Origin: Aplectana chamaeleonis
Lineage: Eukaryota > Nematoda > Chromadorea > Rhabditida > Cosmocercidae
Assembly: GCA_029168955.1 (NCBI GenBank)
Contig: JAPDOI010000442.1
Coordinates: forward strand, 504,917-568,916
Direction of reading: 5' to 3'
DNA length: 64,000 bases
Shown: piece by piece, positions 1 to 12,880 of the stretch
Numbering within the stretch: position 1 is the first letter of the stretch
How the letters are laid out: every line of letters begins with the position of its first letter
Program-made: the position numbers and the translations under genes
Notes under the pieces: generated by a model
What the model was told of the DNA's origin: nothing
Database searches by the model: none
What the model saw: only the letters and a program-made list of their open reading frames with translations

Positions 1-328
1 AGCCCATAAGGCCACGTTTCGTTCAGCATTGTTGACTGAGGATTATTATTTTTTTTCTTTTTGTCTTCATTCGCTCGCCAGAGCACCTTCTGACGCGTGA
101 TTTGACTGTGATAATTGATACAGCTCCTGCCAAATCCGTTTGCAACAATTTCACTACATTTAATGATTATGTTATCTGCATATAGTATCATCACAGCCAA
201 ATCAATCCGACAATTTCACTACATTTGAAAAATCAAGTTGAGAGCCAAATCCAATAAAACAATTTCACAACATTTAGGAGCAATGCCTAATCCTTGACCT
301 TTTCTGCGGAGCCCAACTTTCAGAAATT
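1..328 (+). mobile_element. Partial foldback element, subfamily c (right half)
   Basis: This stretch is nearly the reverse complement of 45,938-46,219 and matches 50,988-51,320 in the same direction. It carries the subfamily-c arm, in which GCCAAATC and the complement of GTGAAAT alternate every 50 bp or so. It ends at the GAGCCCAACTTTCAGAAAT terminus. The left half lies outside the window, so only the core edge and right arm are seen. No coding capacity is visible, so it would be a non-autonomous element. Confidence 0.75.
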
Positions 329-1639
329 TCACAACTTTTTACAAGGGTTTCCCTTCTACAATATCGTCAAGCTCTAAAAGGCAAGTTGTTTTTCTTCAAG
401 ACATAGTGGTAGAAATGAAGAAACAGCTGCTAGGATTGCAAGATAATAGTTGCAACGCGGCTTCCTACAGACAGGATACAAGGCATATACTTTTCGAATT
501 TAAAAGTCGAGAAAATGAAGAAATGAGTTTTAAAATGACCCAATTGTACAGGGTTGGGGCACAATCCTAGACGGGGGAGAGGGGGGCACCCACCATTCAA
601 GACAGAAGTGAAATGAACCACCGATTGGTAAGGCAACCAGTCGGAGTATTTTCATGACGTTTCTATAAAAACAATGATTGATAGCAGTATCAGACATCTT
701 TTATCAGAATTTTTCATCATTTCTATGAGTGAATCTTGGGTGGCCTCACCCCGTCTAGGATAGACCCAGGGTCAGTCGCTCTAGCCAAACTTCACCTGTT
801 CTTGCTGACGTGGCTCGTCTGCGCCGGCCCATATGTCTGATTCGGAACAAGAACGAGAGTTAAAGACATCGTACGCGCAGAAAACCGTATATTATTTTTT
901 CATGTTTTTGGGTAGCTTGGCCCCTCTAGTGAACGAAAATGTTGAAGGGGCCCATGAAAAACCTTCATTCTTCTTTCAACTCCCTTCTTCATTAAAGAAA
1001 AGTCAATCGGAACACATTGTAAATACGAATTTGAATTTCGCGCCAAAATCATTTTAAGAGTTTTTTTGCATGTGGAGTTCGTGCCGTAACTATTTTTCCT
1101 GTTGTCTTACGGTCGCACCAACATTCTAGGAAAAAGTGCAAGATGACTGGTGAGAATTGGTGGCGGATATTAATCTTTGACGCCTTCCAACCTCATCGTC
1201 CAACGTTTTTGACGCGCCAAAGTTTACCAGTGTGGTCTACCGGGCTCAATCATAAAATTGAGCCTGAAAAATGAAAAATGATTTCCAGCGCGAACGATAG
1301 TTAAGTGCGCCAGAAGAGGACCACCGTAATCTTAGGAATGATGTTATTCGGCTCTCTTAAACAAATTTGATGATACCCAATTGATCAATGATAAAGATAA
1401 AAGAAGTGAAGAGCGGTGTGTCACAGTCCTTCTCCAGAGTTCAGCAGTTGAGGATCTGCCTGGACTACAAAGCAGAAAAACAACACCACCGGTGGTGAAG
1501 ATGTAGCGAATTCGGAGTCAGAACTTAGAAAATTTTAGAGCCAACTCGAGTGAGATTACGATAGCCTTGTTCTGGCGCACTTGCCTATCGCTCTTGTTGA
1601 TTCGGGGGCATGACTTGCATACGGTGTCCTGGACATTAA
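329..1639 (+). repeat. Leader block of segment A
   Basis: This is a low-copy block found again at 46,711-48,112 (segment B) and 51,321-52,460 (segment C), each time between a foldback terminus and a family-1 array. Near 1,396 it holds a degraded promoter motif, GATAAAAG followed by GAAGAGCGGTGTG. Compared with segment C it lacks the TTCATTCA initiator and some following bases. The short open frames at 430-636 and 833-1,057 are not conserved as reading frames in B and C, so I do not call a gene. Confidence 0.7.
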
Positions 1640-4600
1640 ACGGAGGTTCTGCACACTCCTACTAAGGTCCTGCACACGTTCCATGATGTCCTGCACTCTC
1701 CTACTGAGATCCTGCACACATTCTACGACGTCCTGCACACCCCTTCTGGGGTCCTGCACAGGTCCCATAATGTCCTGAACACTCCTACTGAGGTCCTGCA
1801 CACATTATACGACGTCCTGCACACCCCTAATGGGATGCTGCACAGGTCCCATAATGTCCTGCACACTCCTACTGAGGTCCTGCACACATTCTACCACATC
1901 CTGCACACCCCTAATGGGGTCCTGCACACGTCCCATGATGTCCTTGCCCACTTCTACTACGGTCCTGCACACGTACAATGATGTCCTGCACACTCCTACT
2001 GAGGTCCTGCACAGGTCCCATGGTGTCCTGCACACTCCTACTAAGGTTTTGCACACGATCCATGATGTCCTGCACACTCCTACTGAGGTCCTGCACAGGT
2101 CCCATGATGTCCTGCACACTCCTACTGAGGTCCTGCACAGGTCCCATGATGTCCTGCACACTCCTACTAAGGTCTTGCACACGTTCCATGATGTCCTGCA
2201 CACTCCTACCGAGGTCCTGCACAGGTCCCATGATGTCCTGCACACTCCTACTAATGTCTTGCACACGTTCCATGATGTCCTGCACACTCCTACTGAGGTC
2301 CTGCACACATTCCACGACGTCCTGCACACCCCTACTGGGGTCCTGCACACGTCCCATGATGTCCTGCCCACTCCTACTACGGTCCTGCACACGTTCCATG
2401 ATGTCCTGCACACTCCTACTGAGGTCCTGCACAGGTCCCATGATGTCCTGCACACTCCTACTAAGGTCTTGCACACGATAGATGATGTCCTGCACACTCC
2501 TACTGAGGTCCTGCACACATTCTACGACGTCCTGCACACCCCTACTGGGGTCCTGCACACGTCCCATGATGTCCTGCCCACTCCTACTACGGTCCTGCAC
2601 ACGTTCCATGATGTCCTGCACACTCCTACTGAGGTCCTGCACAGGTCCCATGATGTCCTGCACACTCCTACTGAGGCCCTGCACACATTCCACGACGTCC
2701 TGCACACCCCTACTGAGGTCCTGCGCAGGTACAATGATGTCCTGCACACTCCTACTGAGGTCCTGCACACATTCCACGACGTCCTGCACACCCCTACTGG
2801 GGTCCTGCACACGTCCCATGATGTCCTGCCCACTCCTACTACGGTCCTGCACACGTTCCATGATGTCCTGCACACTCCTACTGAGGTCCTGCACAGGTCC
2901 CATGATGTCCTGCACACTCCTACTAAGGTCTTGCACACGATAGATGATGTCCTGCACACTCCTACTGAGGTCCTGCACACATTCTACGACGTCCTGCACA
3001 CCCCTACTGGGGTCCTGCACACGTCCCATGATGTCCTGCCCACTCCTACTACGGTCCTGCACACGTTCCATGATGTCCTGCACACTCCTACTGAGGTCCT
3101 GCACAGGTCCCATGATGTCCTGCACACCCCTACTGAGGTCCTGCGCAGGTACAATGATGTCCTGCACACTCCTACTAAGGTCTTGCACACGATAGATGAT
3201 GTCCTGCACACTCCTACTGAGGTCCTGCACATATCTTCACGACGTCCTGCACACCCCTACTGGGGTCCTGCACACGTCCCATGATGTCCTGCCCACTCCT
3301 ACTACGGTCCTGCACACGTCCCATGATGTCCTGCCCACTCCTACTACGGTCCTGCACACGTCCCATGATGTCCTGCCCACTCCTACTACGGTCCTGCACA
3401 CGTCCCATGATGTCCTGCCCACTCCTACTACGGTCCTGCACACGTTCCATGATGTCCTGCACACTCCTACAGAGGTCCTGCACAGGTTCCATGATGTCCT
3501 GCACACTCTTACTGAGGTCCTGCGCAGGTACAATGATGTCCTGCACACTCCTACTAAGGTCTTGCACACGATAGATGATGTCCTGCACACTCCTACTGAG
3601 GTCCTGCACACATTCTACGACGTCCTGCACACCCCTACTGGGGTCCTGCACACGTCCCATGAAGTCCTGCCCACTCCTACTACGGTCCTGCACACGTTCA
3701 ATGATGTCCTGCCCACTCCTACTACGGTCCTGCACACGTTCCATGATGTCCTGCACACGTTTCATGATGTCCTGCACACCCCTACTGGGGTCCTGCACAG
3801 GTCCCATGATGTCCTGCACACTCCTACTAAGGTCTTGCACACGATAGATGATGTCCTGCACACTCCTACTGAGGTCCTGCACACATTCTACGACGTCCTG
3901 CACACCCCCTACTGGGGTCCTGCACACGTCCCATGATGTCCTGCCCACTCCTACTACGGTCCTGCACACGTTCCATGATGTCCTGCACACTCCTACCGAG
4001 GTCCTGCACAGGTCCCATGATGTCCTGCACACTCCTACTGAGGCCCTGCACACATTCCACGACGTCCTGCACACCCCTACTGAGGTCCTGCAGGTACAAT
4101 GATGTCCTGCACACTCCCTACTGAGGTCCTGCACACATTCCACGACGTCCTGCACACCCTCACTGGGGTCCTGCACACGTCCCATGATGTCCTGCCCACT
4201 CCTACTACGGTCCTGCACACGTTTCATGATGTCCTGCACACTCCTACTGAGGTCCTGCACAGGTCCCATGATGTCCTGCACACCCTACTAAGGTCTTGCA
4301 CGATAAGATGATGTCCTGCACCTCCTACTGGGAGGTCCTGCACACATTCTACGACGTCCTGCACACCCCTACTGGGGTCCTGCACAATGTCCCATGATGT
4401 CCTGCCCACTCCCTACTACGGTCCTGCACACGTTCCATGATGTCCTGCACACTCCTACTGAGGTCTACTGCACAGGTCCCATGATGTCCTGCACACCCCT
4501 ACTGAGGTCCTGCGCAGGTACAATGATGTCCTGCACACTCCTACTAAGGTCTTGTACACGATAGATGATGTCCTGCACACTCCTACTGAGGTCCTGCACA

Positions 4601-6668
4601 CATTCTACGACGTCCTGCACACCCCTACTGGGGTCCTGCACACGTCCCATGATGTCCTGCCCACTCCTACTACGGTCCTGCACACGTCCCATGATATCCT
4701 GCCCACTCCTACTACGGTCCTGCACACGTCCCATGATGTCCTGCCCACTCCTACTACGGTCCTGCACACGTCCATGATGTCCTGCTCCCTCCTACTACGG
4801 TCCTGCACACGTTCCATGATGTCCTGCACACTCCTACTGAGGTCCTGCACAGGTCCCCATGATGTCCCTGCACCCCTACTGAGGTCCTGCGCAGGTACAA
4901 TGATGTCCTGCACACTCCCTACTAAGGTCTTGCACACGATAGATGATGTCCTGCACACTCTACTGAGGTCCTGCACACATTCTACGACGTCCTGCACACC
5001 CCTACTGGGGTCCTGCACACGTCCCATGAAGTCCTGCCCACTTCTACTACGGTCCTGCACACGTCCCATGATGTCCTGCCCACTCCTACTACGGTCCTGC
5101 ACACGTTCCATGATGTCCTGCACACTCCTACTGAGGTCCTACACGTTCCATGATGTCCTGCACACTCCTACTGAGGTCCTGCAGGCAGGTACAATGATGT
5201 CTGCACACTCCTACTGAGGTCCTGCACAGGTCCCATGATGTCCTGCACACTCCTACTAAGGTCTTGCACACGTTCCATGATGTCCCGCACACTCCTACTA
5301 CGGTCCTGCACACGTCCCATGATGTCCTGCCCACTCCTACTACGGTCCTGCACACGTCCCATGATGTCCTGCCCACTCCTACTACGGTCCTGCACACGTC
5401 CCATGATGTCCTGCCCACTCCTACTACGGTCCTGCACACGTTCCATGATGTCCTGCACACTCCTACTGAGGTCTTGCACACGATAGATGATGTCCTGCAC
5501 ACTCCTACTGAGGTCCTGCACACATTCTACGACGTCCTGCACACCCCTACTGGGGTCCTGCACACGTCCCATGATGTCCTGCCCACTCCTACTACGGTCC
5601 TGCACACGTTCCATGATGTCCTGCACACTCCTACTGAGGTCCTGCACAGGTCCCATGATGTCCTGCACACCCCTACTGAGGTCCTGCGCAGGCAATGATG
5701 TCCTGCACACTCCTACTAAGGTCTTGCACACGATAGATGATGTCCTGCACACATTCTACGACGTCCTGCACACCCCTACTGGGGTCCTGCACACGTCCCA
5801 TGATGTCCTGCCCACTCCTACTACGGTCCTGCACACGTCCCATGATGTCCTGCCCACTCCTACTACGGTCCTGCACACGTCCCATGATGTCCTGCCCACT
5901 CCTACTACGGTCCTGCACACGTCCCATGATGTCCTGCCCACTCCTACTACGGTCCTGCACACGTTCCATGATGTCCTGCACACTCCTACTGAGGTCCTGC
6001 ACAGGTCCCATGATGTCCTGCACACCCCTACTGAGGTCCTGCGCAGGTACAATGATGTCCTGCACACTCCTACTAAGGTCTTGCACACGATAGATGATGT
6101 CCTGCACACTCCTACTGAGGTCCTGCACACATTCTACGACGTCCTGCACACCCCTACTGGGGTCCTGCACACGTCCCATGATGTCCTGCCCACTCCTACT
6201 ACGGTCCTGCACACGTCCCATGATGTCCTGCCCACTCCTACTACGGTCCTGCACACGTTCCATGATGTCCTGCACACTCCTACTGAGGTCCTACACACGT
6301 TCCATGATGTCCTGCACACTCCTACTGAGGTCCTGCGCAGGTACAATGATGTCCTGCACACTCCTACTGAGGTCCTGCACAGGTCCCATGATGTCCTGCA
6401 CACTCCTACTAAGGTCTTGCACACGTTCCATGATGTCCCGCACACTCCTACTGAGGTCTTGCACACGTTCCATGATGTCCTGCCCACTCCTACTGAGGTC
6501 CTGCACACATTCTACGACGTCCTGCACACCCCTACTGGGGTCCTGCACACGTTCCATGATGTCCTGCACACTCCTACTAAGGTCCTGCACACGTTCGATG
6601 ATGTCCTGCATACTCCAGCTGAGGCCCTGCCCACATTCTACGACGTCCTGCACACCCCTACTGAGGTC
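1640..6668. repeat. Array 1A: 42-bp minisatellite
   Basis: About 120 tandem 42-bp units fill this region. Each is two related 21-bp halves, one like TGCACACTCCTACTGAGG and one like TGCACAGGTCCCATGATG, each closed by TCC. Variants (TGCCCACTCC, CACGATAGATGATG, CATTCTACGACG) recur in a fixed order, so larger blocks have been copied; one CATTCTACGACG variant recurs exactly 462 bp (11 units) apart, at 2,519 and 2,981. Because 21 and 42 are multiples of 3, long frames stay open on both strands (for example 1,830-3,284 plus and 1,911-3,230 minus). These encode only repeats and are not genes. Confidence 0.97.
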
Positions 6669-6850
6669 TCACATAGTCAACCGACACTTCAGCTCATCCT
6701 GCGACGCCTTCTTATCGATGGTGCGCTTTGAACGAATACGCGCCGCGGTCAAGTACATCAACCCGCACAGCGTCCCCTTCCGAGCCGGACGTTCAAAGTA
6801 CACCACCCTGGAGAGCAAGGTGTTTATATGGAGTCTAAGAAAACAATGAC
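6669..6850 (+). repeat. Conserved tail after array 1A
   Basis: The sequence from CACATAGTCAACCGACACTT to AAACAATGACTGATAAC follows the array. It recurs after array 1B (about 50,285-50,480) and array 1C (about 54,430-54,645), so the array sits inside a larger duplicated unit with defined edges. The last unit before it is degenerate. No gene is recognised. Confidence 0.75.
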
Positions 6851-7320
6851 TGATAACGAAAAACCCACCATTTTCATAAACTATTCTTGAGAGGCCGGTT
6901 TCCGAGTTTCAAACGCCCGTTAGGGGCCCAGAAGTCATTATGGTGAGTTCTGACAATTATTTTCGTCATTCCCGTGGCCGATTACCTCTAGTCACAAATT
7001 TTCGAGCGATTTGGTCCACGCCTTCCAAAAAAATGGTTTTCGACGAACGGAGGTGGAGGCGGAGGCGGAGGCGGTGGCGGAGGCGGAGGCGGTGGTGGAG
7101 AACGTTTTTGCGTACTTTGAGAGGTCATAACTTTAGAAAGCGGGGACCAGTTGGGATGAAAAGTTGCACACATATGTAATTTCTTGCAGCGCGTCGAATA
7201 GTGTACAGCTCATACCTCTGTTGACGGTATGAATAGGTGATCTCATTGTAGGAAAGAGATCAAAGCCAAATCCTGGTGAGCGCTTCGCGCTCACCACAAT
7301 TTATTGTTTTTATATGAGTG
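6851..7320 (+). repeat. Post-array block with GGAGGC microsatellite
   Basis: A purine-rich run of GGAGGC/GGTGGC units occupies about 7,048-7,098. The block ends near 7,264-7,306 with ATC AAAGCCAAATC and a 9-bp hairpin, GGTGAGCGC-TTC-GCGCTCACC. That end recurs inverted at 17,109-17,152 and 27,992-28,033, so it is probably the edge of a mobile unit. A diverged copy of the block lies at 55,015-55,490. Confidence 0.6.
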
Positions 7321-10080
7321 GCATAGAGTTTTTGAGGAAATATATTAGTCGGTGAACGTACGAAGAGGGTTGTATCGATTGAAGCCAATGCTGGCAACGA
7401 TTATGAACTCGACGAGAGCCGGAAGACGAGCCGTAACTGATAACGTAATGTGGGTGATTGGGAAAACTACGAAGTTAAAGGATGCACTAGACTTTGCAAA
7501 GCGACAATACAAGTGAGTATTGGGACTGCGCCTTATAGCTAAAGCCCTACTTTGAGCACTTGGACCTCGTCAGATTCGACGCCAATAGGCCTACCCCTCT
7601 GTGGTACTGTATGATTCCCGGGAGGATTCCCTAGCCCGTCTCCTCCGACTCGGTCCGGCTCAAAGTAAGAGGGGTCCTCGCCCATCCAGTCAGTCCGGAT
7701 ATCTGCTCTCCTCCACCTGGCCAGCGTAACTCTTGTGCCCCGACGCGCTTTGCGGCTGTCCCTGTGGGAAACCTTCTGCCACTCAGAACCCACAGGTAAA
7801 GAGACACGAGTACAGGAAGAGAGGAAGGCACTATCCCAGTTATAGCGTGCGTGTTGGCCAAAGGCAACACCTGACTGAACGCGATGCTTAGCTTAGACCT
7901 ACGACTAAAACTAGACCTAACTTACAAGAGAGCGCTTCGAGCGCGGGCGAGGCTCGATCACTAAGGCCCAACGCAGGTTTCCCCACGCTTAACCTCGGTC
8001 CGATGCACCATGTCGTGCCACGGCCCACCTCTCGCCACAATATACACGGTGGTTCGCCGGAGGCGGGGAGATGGACCACAGCCCGATCACAGTAACAAGG
8101 GAAGGTCTTACCCCGCGCTCATGCTCGGAACCCTCTGCCACGCGGTTACGCAAATATAGGCCCTGCGGCCTTCCTAATACCCACCCAGGGGGGATTAGTG
8201 GGTAGCTTTTGTAGGCCTTAACAAAAGGGGAGGGGCGCTATCAGTTGCGACGAATAACCCCGACATCTCGACGACTCAATACGAAATCAATACATATGAC
8301 AATCAACCAAATGCGCACCTCGTGCGACGTCACTGACGTTTAAGATAAAAACCACTGAGACTTTCAATACTAAGTATTTATGTATAATGCATATTATTGT
8401 GAATGATGAGTGAGTTATGATGATAAAACTTACTTAGTACTACCATGATGAGAAGGGGTTACAAAGTCACCTAGTTCTTAACTAGAAGCCCGTGTCCTTA
8501 CGAATACTGCTAGCGGGTCAACCGGAGGCCAACTACCTGTTGACGACGTGGAGTGACGACGGCTGGAACGGCGAAAGACGGGGTGCGATAGGTCTGCAGG
8601 CCACCCCTTGATTGTCGGAATTGCCGTTCCATACGGCCAGCAGCAGCGGGGGTTGACGAACCCGCACGGACGACGAGACGAATCGGCGACTAACTTGGGG
8701 GAGCACACCCTCTCCCCGGCGGTGGCAGGGCGAGTCGATATCACTTGGCTCGGCTGTGATTGGCCACCTTTGGCGCATACGTGCACCGTAGTTCCCGTGA
8801 TTATCAGGCAGTGTCATTGGAGCACGTTTCGATATTCATAATCGTGCGTAAGTCACGACACCGCCCTCCCCCGATGAACGATTTTTTTTAAATTGCTTGT
8901 TTGTCGTTCCTATTCTACTCTGAAAGTAGTTAGTAGTCTCCTATAATAGCTGGCTACTTTTCCAAGAGCAAAATTCAAACGGCAAAGCAAGCGTTTATGC
9001 AAATCTCGTAGATTGGGGGCGGGCGGACACCTGATAATTAAACGGTCTAACTTGTGCGAACCCTGCCTCTACAAGCAGGCACATTACATCCAGAGAATTA
9101 CTTTTAAGATTCTCTGCATATCTCGAAGACGGCCGCCGCTGATTCCAATGTCTCTGGAGTCGTACGAAACTCCCTGGTAACGGAGTTATGGCCCCCAAGA
9201 ATTGCTTCGAATTTGAAGGCGAAAGCATACTAGACGAGTTGCCCGAAACTCTTAATTGCCTAACATTTCAACCGAGCAATCGGAGCGGACCTGCATGTAA
9301 AGAGAGAGGTTGAGAATGAAGGAAAGAACGGGACTGTTGATCGGAAACCATCTCTTTTCGCCATTGTTGAGCTCGACAGGTCGTCCACGGTAACGTGGCA
9401 AATTGGCTTCTCGCGGTGGGCGTCCTAGAGAAGCTTTTTTCTATATCTCGCCTAGTCGGAGGAAATGAGCGCTCGCACTTTGTAGGTGTTTTATAGGGTG
9501 AGAGTATGTTTCACAGGATAAGAATCTCAAGAATCCCAGATTTTGTCTCTGGGGATGCGCTGTGCCTTCAAGCAAATCGGAGGTGTAGCCATGCCTCAGC
9601 GGCTAGCACCCACACTCGTCATAACATTCACGAGAAAAATCGAATTTCGACTATTTTGTCGTCTGCCTCAGACAGGATGAGACTGCTTCGAACTCATCAA
9701 TACTTGACTGTACGGATCGTGTGCCGTTGTGACCAGCCTGGGATTCTCTCCAAGATAGGCATAACATCCGAAAAATAAATCTGGGTATTCCGTACCTTCA
9801 GGCCCCCTCTTTTTGTTCCCTACTTTGCCCGTCTTCTTCTGATCCAATAAATCTTTTAAGGGCCTTCCTGTTCCGACGTGTCCGGTATCCGGAGTCTATC
9901 AATTGAAAGCTAGTAAGATATTCTCTAAAAACCCGGGAAGGTCATTTAGGCTCCACCACAGCTCGCCGAGCGGCAGTCCTATACTGAGCAGGTTCGATAA
10001 CAAAGGTATGTTGTCTCCCAGACCTTCAACGCACACAACAGAAACGCTCATTGCGCTCTAGAGTTGATAAATGATTGATT
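7321..10080. other. Unclassified sequence, no gene recognised
   Basis: From about 7,540 to 8,870 the DNA is GC-rich with short open frames (for example minus 7,539-7,793, 84 codons, rich in Arg and Gly, and minus 8,478-8,786). I recognise no domain. The GC content and position suggest a decayed retroelement or untranslated region, but there is no motif to prove it. From 8,880 to 10,080 I see nothing but short chance frames. Confidence 0.35.
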
Positions 10081-11380
10081 GCTTCCCCCGGGAATAAGGT
10101 TTAGGCGGGGTTCAGAGTTTTCGCGGTGCGACGCGATGGCACATGTCAGCGCGACGCGAAAATGGCGTCGCGCGGAAATCAAGGTGTGAACGGCGCGCGA
10201 ACGCTAGGCGACTACGTGCGATCGCGTAATTTCCGCAATTTTCCGTATTCAAGCAAAACTAAGCAAAACTCAATATTCGATCTTATTATATCTATTTAAG
10301 TGTAATGTACCTTTTTTATCTTCTATCTGTATTATTATGGCACATTTTTGTTTTCGTTGCGACAACTTGCTCCTTTAATGACGAAACAATCAAAAAGACA
10401 TCGGGAGCAAATAATGCTTGGATTTTTTTTGGAGATTGTAGTACAGAATAGGGAGGTTTCTGTGAAATGAAACCAAATTATGCTTGTGTCGTTTGTAAAC
10501 CGGTCACAAGAATCAATGACCCACACTGTTATAAAACTATATCAGAAAAATCACCCGATGTGGCTGACAGGACCGATGTTCACATGATACTCAGAACGTC
10601 GGAGGGCCGTGTGCCCGGGAATTTCCGACCAAGGGCGAGCGGCGGGGGCCATGTTTTGCGAGCGGAGAATGATCAGGCGCGAGGCGGGGCGCCACCAAAT
10701 TTCGTTAGCTCGGTCCTGCAGGGAAATTCGAAACAGAGGAAAACATGTTCGCTCAGGCAAATCGTATTACACGTTGAACGCTAGAATCAAACCCGTGCCA
10801 CATACGGAGCACAATTTTATGATAAGTTCACTGCAGGCAGCCTCGAGCAAGTACTTACATCATCGCGCACTTCGCGCGGTGGCAGTAAGGTAAGTTCCCC
10901 AGTCTATCGAATAGACTTGAATGGGACACCCACCATAGGTTTTCGAAAATTTTGGAGAAAGGTAGAGCACCCACCCAGGGTGTGGGAGGGATGGTTCCCG
11001 CAGATCGTTATACAAGGAATCAATCACTTAAGCGATGACACCGCGGAAATGTTCTGCCCGGGTCCCGCGCCCCTTCGCTTGAATGCCCGGGCCCCGCGCC
11101 CTTTCGCTTGAATGTCCGGGCTTCGCGCCCATTATGAGTCATGGGGCTGGGGCGGGGACCTGTTGGGCGCCAGGCGCGGAGGGGGGGCCCGCCTCGCTGA
11201 GTGGTGGGTACGGGGACGCGGCTCTCCGACGTTCTGAGTATTAGCTAAGAAATGAGTGATATCCATGGTATCGTTCCACATAATTCATTCATATTGATCG
11301 CATCAGTCACAGCTGGCTACACCGGGTGTTATTTCCAACCTCCATGTTTTTCATACGTATCGAACGGGTCGGCCACGGTG
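10081..11380. other. Unclassified; CGCG-rich patch and 29-bp GC-rich repeats
   Basis: About 10,110-10,230 is unusually rich in CGCGA/GCGCG. Two full 29-bp units and one partial unit (CCCGGG...CGCTTGAATG) lie at about 11,057-11,133, and a related piece occurs at about 40,146-40,215. No coding exon is supported. Confidence 0.4.
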
Positions 11381-11389
11381 ATTTTCTCA

Positions 11390-12330
11390 TCCAACTCTGA
11401 CAGGGGCCTGACAGGGGCTTTAGGCCCCGGTTATAGTTGGTCGCTCAGACGTAGCCAGCCCGGTCGATCATCATAAAAGCCCGCTGGCTTAGAGCCGGAT
11501 GCAAAATCTGCCCGCAGTTCTTCGCTTTCGAATGAAAGTAACTTAAAACCTGCACAGTCAGAAACTACATTCCATTCCATCTGGGCACTTTCACATCAGT
11601 GGAACGAAGCGATTTTCCAAACTCATTATTTAGTTTCCGCCGCCCCATTTCTTCGCAGAACAACCGCTTCGATTCTGTGAATTTGATATGAAAAAGCTTC
11701 GCTTAGGCCCCGGTCAGAGTTGGTGCTATTTGCATCTGCAACCCACCGACTCCCCCAACACCCCTCCCCCCCGCACCCCCAACACCCACCCGGTCGATAC
11801 GTATGTTTAAATTGATGGAGTGAGGTTGAGAAAATCACTCGGTGCATCCAACTAGATATGACGATGATTACGTGGCCAACAGGATTGCACCTGTTCAGAG
11901 AAATAGTGAAGGAGAGTATGGTGAAGTAACGGAGGTAGCAGTAAGGTTAGCTTTCTAGTGATACGCAATGCTTTATCTTCGACCCGCCCACCCGGTGATT
12001 TTCTCATCCGCCGTCATCCACTTATTGCATGGATATCGACCGCGTCGGATACACCGAGTGATTTTCTCAACCTCACTCCATCATTTTAAACATACGTATC
12101 GACCGGGTGGGTGTTGGGGGGTGTTAGTGCGGGGGTGGGGGTGTTGAGGGATACACCTAGTGGTTTCTCAACCTCACTCCATCATTTTAAACATACGTAT
12201 CGACCGGGTGGGTGTTGGGGGGTGTTGGGGAGTGTTGGGGTGTGCGGGGGGATACACCGAGTGATTTTTGCATCCCATTTCCAATGCATTCTGTGTGTAT
12301 CGACCGGGCTGGAGACGTCGGCTCATCCAA
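11390..12330. repeat. Dispersed G-rich repeats around GACCGGGTGGGTGTTGGGG
   Basis: Several copies of one unit occur here. It contains CTCAACCTCACTCCATCA, CATACGTATCGACCGGGT and then a G-rich run. Copies lie at about 12,060-12,150 and 12,165-12,255 on the plus strand, and at about 11,750-11,845 inverted with C-rich runs. Degenerate pieces lie at about 11,330-11,470 and 12,290-12,350. A distant relative is at about 42,960-43,065. Confidence 0.6.
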
Positions 12331-12609
12331 CTATGACCGGGGCCTTAGCTGCGAATGGAGATAGCTCTAACAATTTGTTTTCGAATTTGGATGCTGATAA
12401 GCAGGTACCATTTAATGCAGAAAAAATTAGTAGACTGGTGAATAAGAATGAGGGAGCAGTCAAAATGGGGTTGTGTGAATGGCCTCAGCGCGTTACGAAA
12501 CTGAAAAGCAGCCTGGCAACATGACCTACATAACATCTCAAGCTTTCTGCTAGCTATGCATGTCGTCCTAACACTTTCACAAAAGTTGTGCGAGGTGTTC
12601 TCAGACTCC

Positions 12610-12880
12610 TGCGCAAATTCCGATGCATCCAGCACACTATCTTAGACGAGAAGCGCAAAGCTCAAGACTCTTGCTCATTCTTCGGGGTATCCTGCATAAT
12701 TTCTCGGAAGGCTAGCATCGAGTCTGGGCTCCTGCTCACTCTGCGGGGTGTCCTACAAAATTTACCGGATGACCAGCGGCGGGTCCGGGACTCCTAATCA
12801 CTCTACGGGGTGGTGTGCACAACTTCACGGATTACCAGCAACGGGTCCCAAACACCTGCCCACTCTCCGGGTTTCCACGA
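12610..12880. repeat. Degenerate ~62-bp tandem repeat, about four units
   Basis: Successive units contain CTCC/CTCTTGCTCA, an ACTCTRCGGGGTG core and a GGATNACCAGC segment before the next CTC. The last, partial unit ends in CACTCTCCGGGTTTCC and leads directly into the 42-bp TGACGTCA array. The units are diverged, which suggests an older array. Confidence 0.55.

Noticed and set aside
833..1057. 74-codon frame beginning MSDSEQERELKTS
   Set aside because: The homologous positions in segments B and C carry frame-breaking differences and no splice signals; the frame is not conserved.
1640..6668. CRISPR-like direct repeats
   Set aside because: Units are contiguous with no unique spacers, and the context is eukaryotic. 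They are minisatellites.
1805..6849. Many long open frames on both strands, up to 484 codons (VLHTPTE, VQDLSRS and CRTSVGV repeats)
   Set aside because: They are readings of a 42-bp tandem unit with no stop in several frames. Frames overlap on both strands, lack non-repeat domains and collapse when indels appear in arrays 1B and 1C.
7539..8817. Retroelement gag or polymerase remnant
   Set aside because: Composition is suggestive, but no zinc knuckle, protease, RT or integrase motif is visible in any frame.
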